Positions 39,745 to 48,459 of a stretch of 57,695 bases of DNA are shown one piece after another; the first letter of the stretch is position 1; the number at the start of each line of letters is the position of its first letter. Under the pieces are notes generated by a model. The model made no database searches. It was not told the origin of the DNA and was given only the letters and a program-made list of their open reading frames with translations. Location of the stretch: assembly GCF_000787855.1 (NCBI RefSeq), contig NZ_BBPQ01000007.1, positions 151,891-209,585 on the forward strand, read 5' to 3'. The translations under genes and the position numbers were made by a program. This stretch comes from Streptacidiphilus anmyonensis (GTDB lineage Bacteria > Actinomycetota > Actinomycetes > Streptomycetales > Streptomycetaceae).

Positions 39745-40704
39745 TCAGCGCACGGAATCGGCGGCGCGCCCGGGCACGGTGACCCCTGCGCCGTCGGGAC
39801 GCACGAGTGTGCCCGCCGTGCCGAGCAGGATGCCCAGTGCGTCGTCGAGCGGCCCGATGCCCGCGAGGCCGCCCGTACGTTCGACGAACGACGCCGCAGC
39901 CTCGGCCTTGGGGCCCATCGAGCCCTCGGGCAGGGTCAACGAGCGCAGTTCGGCCGGGGTGGTGTGGGTGAGTGGTCCCGGGTCGCTGTGGCCGAAGCGG
40001 CGGTAGACGTGGGGGACGTCGGTGAGGATCAGCAGTGCGTCCGCGTCCAGCTGTTCGGCCAGCAGCGCGGCTGTGCGGTCCTTGTCGACCACGGCCTCCG
40101 CGCCGCGCAGCCGCTCGGTCGCCGGGTCGCGCATCAGCGGGACGCCGCCGCCTCCGGCGCAGACCACCACGTCGCCCGCTGCCAGCAGGGTCCGCACCAC
40201 CGGGAGTTCGAGGATCCGTGCGGGCGCGGGGGAGGGGATGGTCCGGCGCAGGGAGTCCCCGTCCGGGGCCAGCGTCCAGCCGCGCTCGGCGGCGAGCCGC
40301 TGTGCCTGCTCCGGGGTGTACTGCTGGCCGATGAACTTGGTCGGGTGGTCGAACGCGGGATCGCCGGGGTCGACTTCGGTGTGCGTGACCAGGGCGGCGA
40401 CCTCGCGGTCCGGCAGCCGGTCGCGCAGCTCGCGGACCAGGAGGGAGCCGATCAGGCCCTGGGTCTCGGCGCCGAGCAGGTCGAGCGGGTAGGGCGCGGT
40501 CAGGTCGGCGTCAGCGGCGCTCTCCAGGGCCAGCAGTCCGACCTGGGGCCCGTTGCCGTGCGTGACGACCAGCTCGTGCCCAGCCAGCACCAGCTCGGCG
40601 AGGGACAGGCCGGCCTCGTGCACGTGGCGGAGCTGGATGTCGGCGTCGGGGTGCTCCCCGCGTTGGAGCAGGGCGTTGCCGCCCAACGCTGCGACGATGC
40701 GCAT
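39745..40704 (-). CDS. arcC: Carbamate kinase
   Basis: The 319-residue protein is full length for carbamate kinase. It starts MRIVAALGGNALLQRGEHPD, with the HGNGPQVGLLALES substrate loop, VVCAGGGGVPLM, VDKDRTAALLAEQLDADALL and the C-terminal SMGPKAEAAASFVE motif. It makes ATP from carbamoyl phosphate and ADP, the energy-yielding last step of the arginine deiminase pathway. It begins 1 bp after the arcB stop and is the last gene of the permease-arcA-arcB-arcC operon. Confidence 0.97.
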   Translation of the reverse strand: MRIVAALGGNALLQRGEHPDADIQLRHVHEAGLSLAELVLAGHELVVTHGNGPQVGLLALESAADADLTAPYPLDLLGAETQGLIGSLLVRELRDRLPDREVAALVTHTEVDPGDPAFDHPTKFIGQQYTPEQAQRLAAERGWTLAPDGDSLRRTIPSPAPARILELPVVRTLLAAGDVVVCAGGGGVPLMRDPATERLRGAEAVVDKDRTAALLAEQLDADALLILTDVPHVYRRFGHSDPGPLTHTTPAELRSLTLPEGSMGPKAEAAASFVERTGGLAGIGPLDDALGILLGTAGTLVRPDGAGVTVPGRAADSVR

Positions 40705-40705
40705 C

Positions 40706-41710
40706 TCACTGCCCTCCGAGGGTCGCGACGAGGATCGCCTTGATGGTGTGCAGGCGGTTCTCGGCCTGGTCGAAGACGAGCGAGGCTGGGGACTCGAAGA
40801 CCTCGTCGGTGACCTCCAGGCCGTCCAGCCCGTAGCGCTCGTACAGGTCCGCGCCCAGCTCGGTGCGGCGGTCGTGCAGGGCCGGCAGGCAGTGCAGGAA
40901 GGCCGTGTCCGGGTTGCCGGTGGCGGCCAGCGTCTTCGCGTTCACCTGGTAGGGCAGCAACTGGGTGATCCGGTCCTTCCACAGCTCGGCGGGCTCGCCC
41001 ATGGAGACCCAGACGTCGGTGTAGAGGTAGTCGGCGCCGGCCGCGCCCTCCTCGACGGACTCGGTCACCGTGATCCGGGCGCCGCTGCCCTCGGCGACCA
41101 CTCGGCATCGGTCCAGCAGGGCCTCGTCGGGCCACAGTTCGCGCGGCGCCGCGAGCCGGACGTCCATGCCGAGGAGGCTGCCCATGGCCAGCAGGGAGGC
41201 GGCTGTGTTGTCGGAGGCGTCGCCGAGGTAGCAGAACGAGATCTCGTGCAGGGGGCGGCCGCTGTGCTCGCGCATGGTGAAGACGTCGCACAAGCTCTGG
41301 GTGGGGTGCGCGGTGTCGGTCAGGCCGTTGTAGACCGGAACCCCCGCCAGGCGAGCCAACTCCTCGACGACGCCCTGGTCGTAGCCCCGGTACTCGATCG
41401 CGTCGAACATCCGGCCGAGCACGCGCGCGGTGTCGGCGACGCTCTCCTTGTGGCCGATGTGCGAGCCGGAGGGGTCCAGGTAGGTGGTGGTCATGCCCTG
41501 GTGGGCAGCGGCGCCCTCGAAGGCGCAGCGGGTGCGGGTCGAGCTCTTCTCGAAGACCAGGGCCATCCGCAAGCCCGTGAGGCGCGGGGTCTCGCGCTGC
41601 TCGTGGTGGGCCGCTTTGAGCTCGGCGGCCAGGTCGAGCAGGTAGCGGATCTCGTTGGCGGTGTAGTCCAGCTCGTGAAGGTACGAGCGGCCGTGCAGGT
41701 CGATGGTCAT
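40706..41710 (-). CDS. arcB: Ornithine carbamoyltransferase (catabolic)
   Basis: The 334-residue protein has the carbamoyl-phosphate motif [13 protein letters not shown], the [12 protein letters not shown] motif, and the ornithine-binding loop [14 protein letters not shown]. In the operon it runs in the phosphorolytic direction, from citrulline to ornithine plus carbamoyl phosphate. The ATG at 41710 follows GAGG by 8 nt. A longer in-frame start at 41764 overlaps the arcA stop (ATGA) and is possible. Direction (catabolic) is inferred from the neighbours. Confidence 0.96.
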   Translation of the reverse strand: MTIDLHGRSYLHELDYTANEIRYLLDLAAELKAAHHEQRETPRLTGLRMALVFEKSSTRTRCAFEGAAAHQGMTTTYLDPSGSHIGHKESVADTARVLGRMFDAIEYRGYDQGVVEELARLAGVPVYNGLTDTAHPTQSLCDVFTMREHSGRPLHEISFCYLGDASDNTAASLLAMGSLLGMDVRLAAPRELWPDEALLDRCRVVAEGSGARITVTESVEEGAAGADYLYTDVWVSMGEPAELWKDRITQLLPYQVNAKTLAATGNPDTAFLHCLPALHDRRTELGADLYERYGLDGLEVTDEVFESPASLVFDQAENRLHTIKAILVATLGGQ

Positions 41711-41760
41711 GACGGTGCCTCGGATCGGTTGAGAGGAGCGGGAGAAGTCGGCGGGGGCGG

Positions 41761-42981
41761 TCATGCGGGGTCCCGCTGGATCGGGCAGGACATGCAGCGC
41801 GGGCCGCCGCGTCCGCGGCCGAGCTCGGAGCCGGCGATGGTGACGACCTCGATGCCCTGGCGTCGCAGGTAGGTGTTGGTGGTGACGTTGCGCTCGTAGC
41901 CGACGACCACGCCCGGCTGCAGGGCGAGGAAGTTGCTGCCGTCGTCCCACTGCTCGCGCTCGGCCGCGCGCACGTCCTGCGCCGCGGACAGGAACCGCAC
42001 CTTGTCGAGGCCCAGTGCCTCGGCGAGGGAGGAGCCGAGGTCGGCGTCGGCGCGGACGGCGAAGCCGGTGGGCCGCTCCGGTGCGGGGGTCAGCGTCCAG
42101 GACCGCAGACGGTCCGCGAGGCCGGGGTAGAGCGCGAAGGCGTCTCGGTCGATCATCGTCATCACGGTGTCCAGGTGCATGAACGCGCGGCTGCTGGGCA
42201 GCCGGACCGCGATCACGCGGTGGGCGGTGGCGGTGGCGAAGAGGGCGGCGGTCAGCTGCTCGACCGCCTGGGGGGTGGTGCGCTCGCCCATGCCGACCAT
42301 GACCACACCGGGGGCGATGACGTGGACGTCGCCTCCTTCGAGGGTGGTGCCGGGGATGGGCGCGGTGCCGTCGAGCAGCGGCGGGGGCGTCTCGGCGAAG
42401 AGCGGGTGGAAGCGGTGGATGGCGGCGGTGTGCACGGTCTCGCGCAGGCGGGCCGGCTTGGCCATCGGGTTGAGCGAGTAGCGGTCGCCGATCCAGCAGC
42501 AGTTGTCACGGGGGAAGAGGTGGTTGGGCAGTGGCGGCAGGGCGAAGTCCTGGTCGCCGAGGGTCTTCCAGACCAGGCTGTCGGGGTGGGTCAAGGGCAG
42601 GTCGTCCTTGAGGACGCCGCCGATCAGGTAGCCGGAGAGGGTCTCGCCGTCGAGCTGCTCGCACAGCTCGCGGACCGGGTCGACCAGCGCGGGGCCGACC
42701 ATCCCGGGGCTGACGACCCGGTCCAGCAGCCAGGCACGGGCCGCGGGCTGGTCCAGCGTCTCGGCGAGCAGCGCGGCGTAGTGGTGGACCCGGACGCCGT
42801 GGTCGCGCAGTGCCTGGGCGAAGGCGTCGTGCTCCTCGCGGGCGCGCTTGGCCCACAGGATGTCGTCGAAGAGCAGGGCGTCGACGTTGCCCGGCGTGAG
42901 TCGGGTCAGCTCCAGGCCGGGCCTGTGCAGCACGACCTGGCGCAGGCGGCCGGATTCCGAGGCGACGTTGAGGGCGTTCAT
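41761..42981 (-). CDS. arcA: Arginine deiminase
   Basis: The 406-residue protein matches arginine deiminase: the Asp/Glu substrate contacts in LFPRDNCCW and TLEGGDVHV, the His in [10 protein letters not shown], and the catalytic Cys396 in [12 protein letters not shown]. It converts arginine to citrulline and ammonia. AGGAGG precedes the ATG at 42981. An unusual local feature is RDNCCWIG where RDPFAxIG is more common. It is the first enzyme gene after the permease in the operon. Confidence 0.97.
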   Translation of the reverse strand: MNALNVASESGRLRQVVLHRPGLELTRLTPGNVDALLFDDILWAKRAREEHDAFAQALRDHGVRVHHYAALLAETLDQPAARAWLLDRVVSPGMVGPALVDPVRELCEQLDGETLSGYLIGGVLKDDLPLTHPDSLVWKTLGDQDFALPPLPNHLFPRDNCCWIGDRYSLNPMAKPARLRETVHTAAIHRFHPLFAETPPPLLDGTAPIPGTTLEGGDVHVIAPGVVMVGMGERTTPQAVEQLTAALFATATAHRVIAVRLPSSRAFMHLDTVMTMIDRDAFALYPGLADRLRSWTLTPAPERPTGFAVRADADLGSSLAEALGLDKVRFLSAAQDVRAAEREQWDDGSNFLALQPGVVVGYERNVTTNTYLRRQGIEVVTIAGSELGRGRGGPRCMSCPIQRDPA

Positions 42982-43026
42982 GGTTCCTCCTGCGCGGGTG
43001 CGCATGATGCGGGTGAGGGGCTGGGC

Positions 43027-44544
43027 TCAGTGGCGGACGTGGAGGGCGAGCGAGCGCAGCAGCGTCGTGAGGCGCACCGGGCGCGCGCGACGCGCCGTCA
43101 GGCCGTGGGGCAGCGGTGACGCCGCCTCCACCGGCCGGGTCGCGACCGTGTCCGCGGTCGTGGGCTCCGGCGTCGCGGCCTCGCCGTACTCGCCCTGGCC
43201 GCGCTTGCGCCAGATGTAGACCGGAACGCCCAGCAGGATCGCGAACAGGCCGTAGTAGACGGTCTGGTAGCCGCTGCCCTGGATCGACCAGTAGCAGAAG
43301 GCCAGTGCCACACCGCTGATCGCCACGTCCCGGACCAGGCGACGGGGCGACAGCGCGCCGTGCCCGTTGACGAGCAGCCAGAACAACTGCGCGGCGGCGG
43401 AGAAGAGATAGGGCACGACGGCCGTCAGCACGCTCAGCAGCACGATTTCGGTGAAGACGTTCGTGAACCGGGTGTAGCTGACCACCGTCAGGACCGAGGC
43501 GAGCAGGGTCGAGGAGACGATGCCGAAGGCGGGGACGCGGCTCGCCCCGGTGGTCCGGGTGAACGCTGCCGGGAAGAGGCCGTCGCGGGCGGCGGCCATC
43601 GGCATCTCGGCACAGATCAGCGTCCAGCCGTTCAGTGCGCCGAGGCCGGAGACGATCGCGGCGACGGCGACGAGGTCGCCGGCCCAGCTGCCGCCGACGA
43701 TGTTGTTCACCGCGTCGGTGAACGGCGCCGTCGAGGTGAGCAGGCCGCTGTGGGAGACGGTGCCGAAGACGGCGAGTGTGCCGAGCAGGTAGATGACCGC
43801 GCAGGCGAGCGTCCCGTAGACGGTGGCCCGGGGGACGTTGCGGCGTGGGTTGCGGACCCGTCCTGCGGCGACCGAGGCTGTCTCCAGGCCGATATAGCTG
43901 AACAGGGCGATCGCCGCGGCCGCCGAGACCGCGCTCAACGCGGAGCCGTGCGTGGCGTTGAACGACCCGAAGTTGCCGGACTTCATGAACAGCAGGCCGA
44001 TCGTGGCCATGAACAGCAGCGGCACGAACTTCAACACCGTCGTGACCACCTGCACCACGCCGATGTTCCGGATCCCGGTCAGGTTGACGACGGCGGGAAG
44101 CCACAGCCCGGCCAGCGCGACGGCGATCGAACCGGCGGTGTGGTGGCCCTTGTCGACGAACACTTCGACGTAGCCCACCCATGCGACCGCGATGGCCGCG
44201 TTGCCCGCCCACGCGGTGATCCAGTACGACCAGGCGGTCAGGAAGCCGGCGAACTCGCCGAACGCCTGCCGGGCGTAGACGTACGGACCGCCGCTGCCCG
44301 GCACCCGGCGCGAGAGGGAGCCGAACGTCAGCGCCAGCGCGAGCGCGCCGACGGTGACGGCCACGAAGGCCACGAGCGCGATCGGCCCGAACGGCGCGAG
44401 CGCCGAGGGCAGTGCGAAGACGCCGGTGCCGATGACGCTGCCCACGACGAGCGCGGTGGCCGCCGGCAGGCCGAAGGTCGAGCGTCGGTCGGCCGGATCG
44501 GCCGGATCGGTCCCGGCCCGGGACGCGGGATCGCTGGGGGACAT
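43027..44544 (-). CDS. APC-family amino-acid permease, probable arginine/ornithine exchanger
   Basis: The 505-residue protein has about 12 membrane segments and the APC signature VVGSVIGTGVFALPSALAPF in helix 1, as well as SGGPYVYARQAFGEFAGFLT in helix 2-3 and FSYIGLETASVAAGRVRNPR in helix 6. The pattern is closest to basic-amino-acid/polyamine transporters (ArcD/AdiC/YjeH-like). As the first gene before arcA it probably imports arginine and exports ornithine. The 40-residue tail is cytoplasmic. The divergent region upstream contains several operator-like palindromes. Confidence 0.88.
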   Translation of the reverse strand: MSPSDPASRAGTDPADPADRRSTFGLPAATALVVGSVIGTGVFALPSALAPFGPIALVAFVAVTVGALALALTFGSLSRRVPGSGGPYVYARQAFGEFAGFLTAWSYWITAWAGNAAIAVAWVGYVEVFVDKGHHTAGSIAVALAGLWLPAVVNLTGIRNIGVVQVVTTVLKFVPLLFMATIGLLFMKSGNFGSFNATHGSALSAVSAAAAIALFSYIGLETASVAAGRVRNPRRNVPRATVYGTLACAVIYLLGTLAVFGTVSHSGLLTSTAPFTDAVNNIVGGSWAGDLVAVAAIVSGLGALNGWTLICAEMPMAAARDGLFPAAFTRTTGASRVPAFGIVSSTLLASVLTVVSYTRFTNVFTEIVLLSVLTAVVPYLFSAAAQLFWLLVNGHGALSPRRLVRDVAISGVALAFCYWSIQGSGYQTVYYGLFAILLGVPVYIWRKRGQGEYGEAATPEPTTADTVATRPVEAASPLPHGLTARRARPVRLTTLLRSLALHVRH

Positions 44545-44919
44545 GGCTGCTCCTCACACAAGGGACGGGCACAAGGCGACCCCGGTCTCGCCGGTCAGTA
44601 CCGGAGCCGGGGTGGCCGTGATGATCGTCGGTCGATACGGGTCGCCGGCAGCAGGGCCCGAAGGTCCCTGTCCCGCGCCGGTCGGCCCTGACCCGATCCG
44701 GCCTTCGTGCGGGCACCTCCCGGCCGCAGGCCGGGGGAGCGTCACCGCAGGCCACAGGCATGGCCTGGCTGTCTTCCCCAGGCGGCACCGAGGCGTGTTG
44801 GGGACCATCGGCCCCGATACCGGTCCCGGGCGGCCCTGCATCGGCCGTACGGCGCGCACAAGGGTTGGAGGCACAGTCAGGTCACCGGCGGGCCCCACCC
44901 GCACCACTGAGGAGTCGTC
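44545..44919. promoter_or_regulatory. Divergent region between the arc operon and oleate hydratase, with OsdR-like boxes
   Basis: This 375-bp stretch has no gene. Operator-like elements: 44654-44668 GGGCC-CGAAG-GTCCC (arms flanked by A and T), 44675-44688 GCGCCG-GT-CGGCCC (five of six pairs, 131 bp before the permease), and 44801-44814 GGGACC-AT-CGGCCC, identical to 19175-19188 and 106 bp before the oleate hydratase ATG. The layout suggests joint activation of the two units. Confidence 0.65.
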
Positions 44920-46524
44920 ATGGAGCACGCGCAGCGGACCGACAGGGCCTACCTGGTCGGCGGCGGGATCGGCTCGCTCGCCGCAGCCGCCTTCCTGATC
45001 CGGGACGCCGGCTTTCCGGCCGGGAACATCACGATCCTGGAGGAGCTGCCCCTCACCGGCGGATCACTCGACGGCGGTGGTGGTCCCGAGCGGGGGTACG
45101 TGACGCGCGGCGGCCGGATGCTGGAGGAGGAGGCCTACACCTGCCTGTGGGACCTGCTGGAGAGCGTCCCCACCCTGACCGACCGCACCGTGTCGGTGCG
45201 TCAGGAGATCCTGGACTTCAACCGGCGCTGGCCCACCCACGCCCAGGCCCGGCTGATCGACGCCGACCACACGATCGTCGACGCCTCCCGCCTCGGCTTC
45301 GACCAGCGCGACCGGATCGAGCTGGCCCGGCTGCTGGCCCTGCCGGAGAGCGCCATCGGTGCCCGACGCATCGACGAGTTCTTCTCCGAGCACTTCTTCG
45401 CCACCAACTTCTGGGCGATGTGGCGCACCACGTTCGCCTTCCAGAACTGGCACAGCGCCATCGAGCTCAAGCGCTACTTCCTGCGGTTCCTCCAGGAGTT
45501 CCCGCGCATTCACACCCTCGCCGGAGTGCGCCGGACGAGGTTCAACCAGTACGACTCGATCGTGCGCCCGCTGCAGGCATGGCTGGGCGAGCAGGGCGTC
45601 CGCATCGAGCACGGCGTGCGGGTGGTGGACGCGGACTTCACGCACGACGAGTACGGCCGTCGCTGCGAGCGGCTGCGCCTGCTGCGCGAGGGCGTGCCGG
45701 ACACGATCGAGCCGCGCCGCACCGACCTGGTCTTTCTCACCCTCGGCTCGATGACCGCCGACGCCGGCTACGGCGGCGACGACACCGTGCCCGAGCTGAT
45801 CCGCGACAAGCGCGACGGCGGCTGGGAGTTGTGGGAGACGATCTCGCGCAAAGCCCCGGACTTCGGTCGGCCCGGGGTCTTCAACGGCAACATCGGCGAG
45901 GCGAAGTGGGAGTCGTTCACGCTGACGATGCGCAGCCCGGCGCTGCTGAAGCGGATCGAGGAGTACACCGGCAACGCCCCGGGCACCGGCGCGCTGATGA
46001 CCTTCAAGGACTCCAACTGGCTGCTGTCCGTCGTGGTCCCGCACCAGCCGCACTTCGACGGACAGCCCGACGGGGTTTTCACATTGTGGGGGTACAGCCT
46101 GTTCACCGACACCGTCGGCGACTACGTGCCCAAGCGCATGGCGGAGGCCACCGGCCGCGAGATCCTGGACGAGTTGCTCGGCCACCTCGGCTTCGACGAC
46201 ATCGCCGACGAGGTCCGTGCCACCACCACGGTGACGACCGTGATGATGCCTTACATCACCAGCCAGTTCCTGCGCCGCTCCGCCCACGACCGCCCCGAGG
46301 TGGTGCCGGTCGGCTCGACCAACTTCGCCTTCCTGGGGCAGTTCGTCGAGATTCCCGAGGACGTGGTCTTCACCGTCGAGTACTCCGTGCGCGGCGCCAT
46401 GCACGCCGTCTACGGCCTGCTGGGCGTGGACCGGCCCATCCCGTCCGTCTACCACGCCCTGGGCGACCCGAAGGTGGCCTTCCACGCCCTGGAGACGGCC
46501 TTCACCGGGGTCTGTCCCGGCTGA
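44920..46524 (+). CDS. Oleate hydratase (myosin-cross-reactive-antigen family)
   Basis: The 534-residue protein has the N-terminal FAD motif AYLVGGGIGSLAAAAFLIRD and the oleate-hydratase hallmarks EELPLTGGSLDGGG, RGGRMLEEEAYTCLWDLLES (catalytic-Glu region), the Trp-rich NFWAMWRTTFAFQNWHSAIE and the C-terminal RGAMHAVYGLLGVDRPIPSV. It hydrates cis-9 unsaturated fatty acids to 10-hydroxy acids and could detoxify or modify lipids during stress. TGAGGAG precedes the ATG. It is placed between the arc operon and the sensor kinase, with an operator-like site upstream. Confidence 0.95.
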   Translation: MEHAQRTDRAYLVGGGIGSLAAAAFLIRDAGFPAGNITILEELPLTGGSLDGGGGPERGYVTRGGRMLEEEAYTCLWDLLESVPTLTDRTVSVRQEILDFNRRWPTHAQARLIDADHTIVDASRLGFDQRDRIELARLLALPESAIGARRIDEFFSEHFFATNFWAMWRTTFAFQNWHSAIELKRYFLRFLQEFPRIHTLAGVRRTRFNQYDSIVRPLQAWLGEQGVRIEHGVRVVDADFTHDEYGRRCERLRLLREGVPDTIEPRRTDLVFLTLGSMTADAGYGGDDTVPELIRDKRDGGWELWETISRKAPDFGRPGVFNGNIGEAKWESFTLTMRSPALLKRIEEYTGNAPGTGALMTFKDSNWLLSVVVPHQPHFDGQPDGVFTLWGYSLFTDTVGDYVPKRMAEATGREILDELLGHLGFDDIADEVRATTTVTTVMMPYITSQFLRRSAHDRPEVVPVGSTNFAFLGQFVEIPEDVVFTVEYSVRGAMHAVYGLLGVDRPIPSVYHALGDPKVAFHALETAFTGVCPG

Positions 46525-46666
46525 AGCGTGTCCGGCGGCGCACGGAGGTCCGGACTCCCACCCCGGCCGTGCCCGACGATCACCGTCTCCGGGCGCGACG
46601 GCGGACGGTGCTGCTCGCGCAACACTCGCGGGATCGGTACCGTGGCCCTGACCGGGGGAAAGTCAG

Positions 46667-48442
46667 ATGAAGCCATCTGGGGTGGAGGGGCCCGTGCCCG
46701 AGGAATCGCCGGCGACGGACAAGGGAGCCCTGGGGCTTCCGGACCTGCGCCTGGACCAGCTTCTGGCCGAGCTCCAAACCCGGCTGGACGCGGCCCGTGG
46801 CACCCGCGATCGAGTGCACTCGCTCCTGGAGGCGGTGCTCACCGTCGGCCGTGAACTCGACCTGGACCAGGCGCTGCAGCAGATCATCGAGTCCGCCGCC
46901 ACGCTGGTCGACGCCCGCTACGCGGCGCTGGGCGTCATCGGCGACGACGCCATGCTGGCGAAGTTCCTCACCACCGGCCTCACCGACGAGCAGGTCAAGG
47001 CGATCGGCCCGTTCCCGACCGGGCACGGCATCCTCGGCGAGCTGATCCGGCATCCGGAGCCGCTGCGCCTGCACGACATCGCCGAGCACGCCGCCTCCGT
47101 CGGCTTCCCGGCCGACCACCCGCCGATGCACAGCTTCCTCGGCGTGCCGATCAGGGTCCGGGGCGAGGTCTTCGGCAACCTCTACCTGACCGAGAAGCGC
47201 GGCGGCGGCGACTTCGACGCCGAGGACGAGTCGGTGCTGCAGACCCTCGCCGTCGCCGCCGGAGTGGCCATCGACAACGCCCGCCTGTACCGCGACGCCC
47301 GGCTGCGCGAGCGCTGGCTGCTCGCGAGCGGCGAGATCACCGGTCGGCTGCTGTCCGGCGCGGCGGAGCAGGATGTGCTGGCAGAGCTGGTCCAGGCGTC
47401 GCTGGAGATCCTCGAGGCCGACCTCGGCGTCATCGCCCTGGCGCTTCCTGCCGCAGGCGGCACGGGTCTGGCGGTCCAGCTCGCCCAGGGCGTCGACGCC
47501 GACTCGCACCGCGGCCTGCTGCTGCCCCTGGAGGGCACGTTCATGGGCACGGCCTACAGCGAACAGGCCCCCGTGACCAGCACCGACATCTCCACTGACC
47601 AGAGGGTGACCGCCGGACCGCCACGCTGGCAGGGGCTGGGTCCGGCGGTGGCCGTGCCCATGGGCTCCGGCCCAGGAGGGCCGCGCGGCGTGCTGATGCT
47701 CGCCCGCCGCGCGGGCCATTACCCCTTCTCGGCGCTTGACGTGGCGCCGTTGAAGTCCTTCGCCGACCAGGCGGCGCTGGCCCTGGAACTGGCGGCGCGC
47801 CGCAGCGACGCCGAGCAGTTGGCGCTGCTGGAGGACCACGACCGGATCGCCCGGGACCTGCACGACCTCGCCATCCAGCGGATCTTCGCCACGGGCATGA
47901 CCCTGCAGAGCGCGCAGCGCTTCATCACCCACCCTCAGGCCGCCGAGCGGGTCGGACGCGCCGTGGACGACCTGGACGAGACGGTGAAGATCATCCGTAC
48001 CTCGATCTTCGGTCTGCGCTCGCGCGCCTCCTCGCAGGAGTCCGCCGGCCTGCGCGCGCGCCTTGTCGACGTCGTCTCCCGTTTCGTCCCCACCTTCGGC
48101 TTCACGCCGGCGCTGCGCCTGGAGGGGCTGCTCGACACCGACGTCCCCGTGGAGATCGCCGAGGACGTGCTCGGCGTGCTGGAGGAGGCGCTGAGCAACG
48201 CCTCGCGGCACGCGGCGGCGAAGGCGGTCGAGGTCTCGGCCAAGGTCACCGGCGGAGCCGCCCCCGAGGTCGTGCTCATCGTGACGGACAACGGCGTCGG
48301 CCTGCCGGAGGGCGGCCGCCGCAGCGGACTGGTCAACCTCGCGGAGCGCGCCGCCAAGCACGGCGGAACGCTGGACACCGGGACCCCGACCGGGGGCGGT
48401 ACCCGCCTGGTGTGGCGGGTGCCGCTGTCGACGACCGTGTGA
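46667..48442 (+). CDS. osdK: GAF-GAF sensor histidine kinase, DevS/OsdK-like
   Basis: The 591-residue protein has GAF1 (about 58-205), GAF2 (about 225-375), a HisKA_3 dimerisation domain with His399 in RDLHDLAIQRIF, and a C-terminal HATPase with DNGVGLPEGG. Counting places His151 (ADHPPMHSFLG) where DevS carries its heme-ligating His149; the downstream FLGVPIRVRGEVFGNLYLTEK strand is also DevS-like. It therefore probably binds heme and senses O2, NO or CO, or redox state. GGGGGAAAG precedes the ATG. No convincing operator lies directly upstream. Its partner regulator is at 38406-39137. Confidence 0.92.
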   Translation: MKPSGVEGPVPEESPATDKGALGLPDLRLDQLLAELQTRLDAARGTRDRVHSLLEAVLTVGRELDLDQALQQIIESAATLVDARYAALGVIGDDAMLAKFLTTGLTDEQVKAIGPFPTGHGILGELIRHPEPLRLHDIAEHAASVGFPADHPPMHSFLGVPIRVRGEVFGNLYLTEKRGGGDFDAEDESVLQTLAVAAGVAIDNARLYRDARLRERWLLASGEITGRLLSGAAEQDVLAELVQASLEILEADLGVIALALPAAGGTGLAVQLAQGVDADSHRGLLLPLEGTFMGTAYSEQAPVTSTDISTDQRVTAGPPRWQGLGPAVAVPMGSGPGGPRGVLMLARRAGHYPFSALDVAPLKSFADQAALALELAARRSDAEQLALLEDHDRIARDLHDLAIQRIFATGMTLQSAQRFITHPQAAERVGRAVDDLDETVKIIRTSIFGLRSRASSQESAGLRARLVDVVSRFVPTFGFTPALRLEGLLDTDVPVEIAEDVLGVLEEALSNASRHAAAKAVEVSAKVTGGAAPEVVLIVTDNGVGLPEGGRRSGLVNLAERAAKHGGTLDTGTPTGGGTRLVWRVPLSTTV

Positions 48443-48459
48443 CCGCTCGGGCGGACCAC

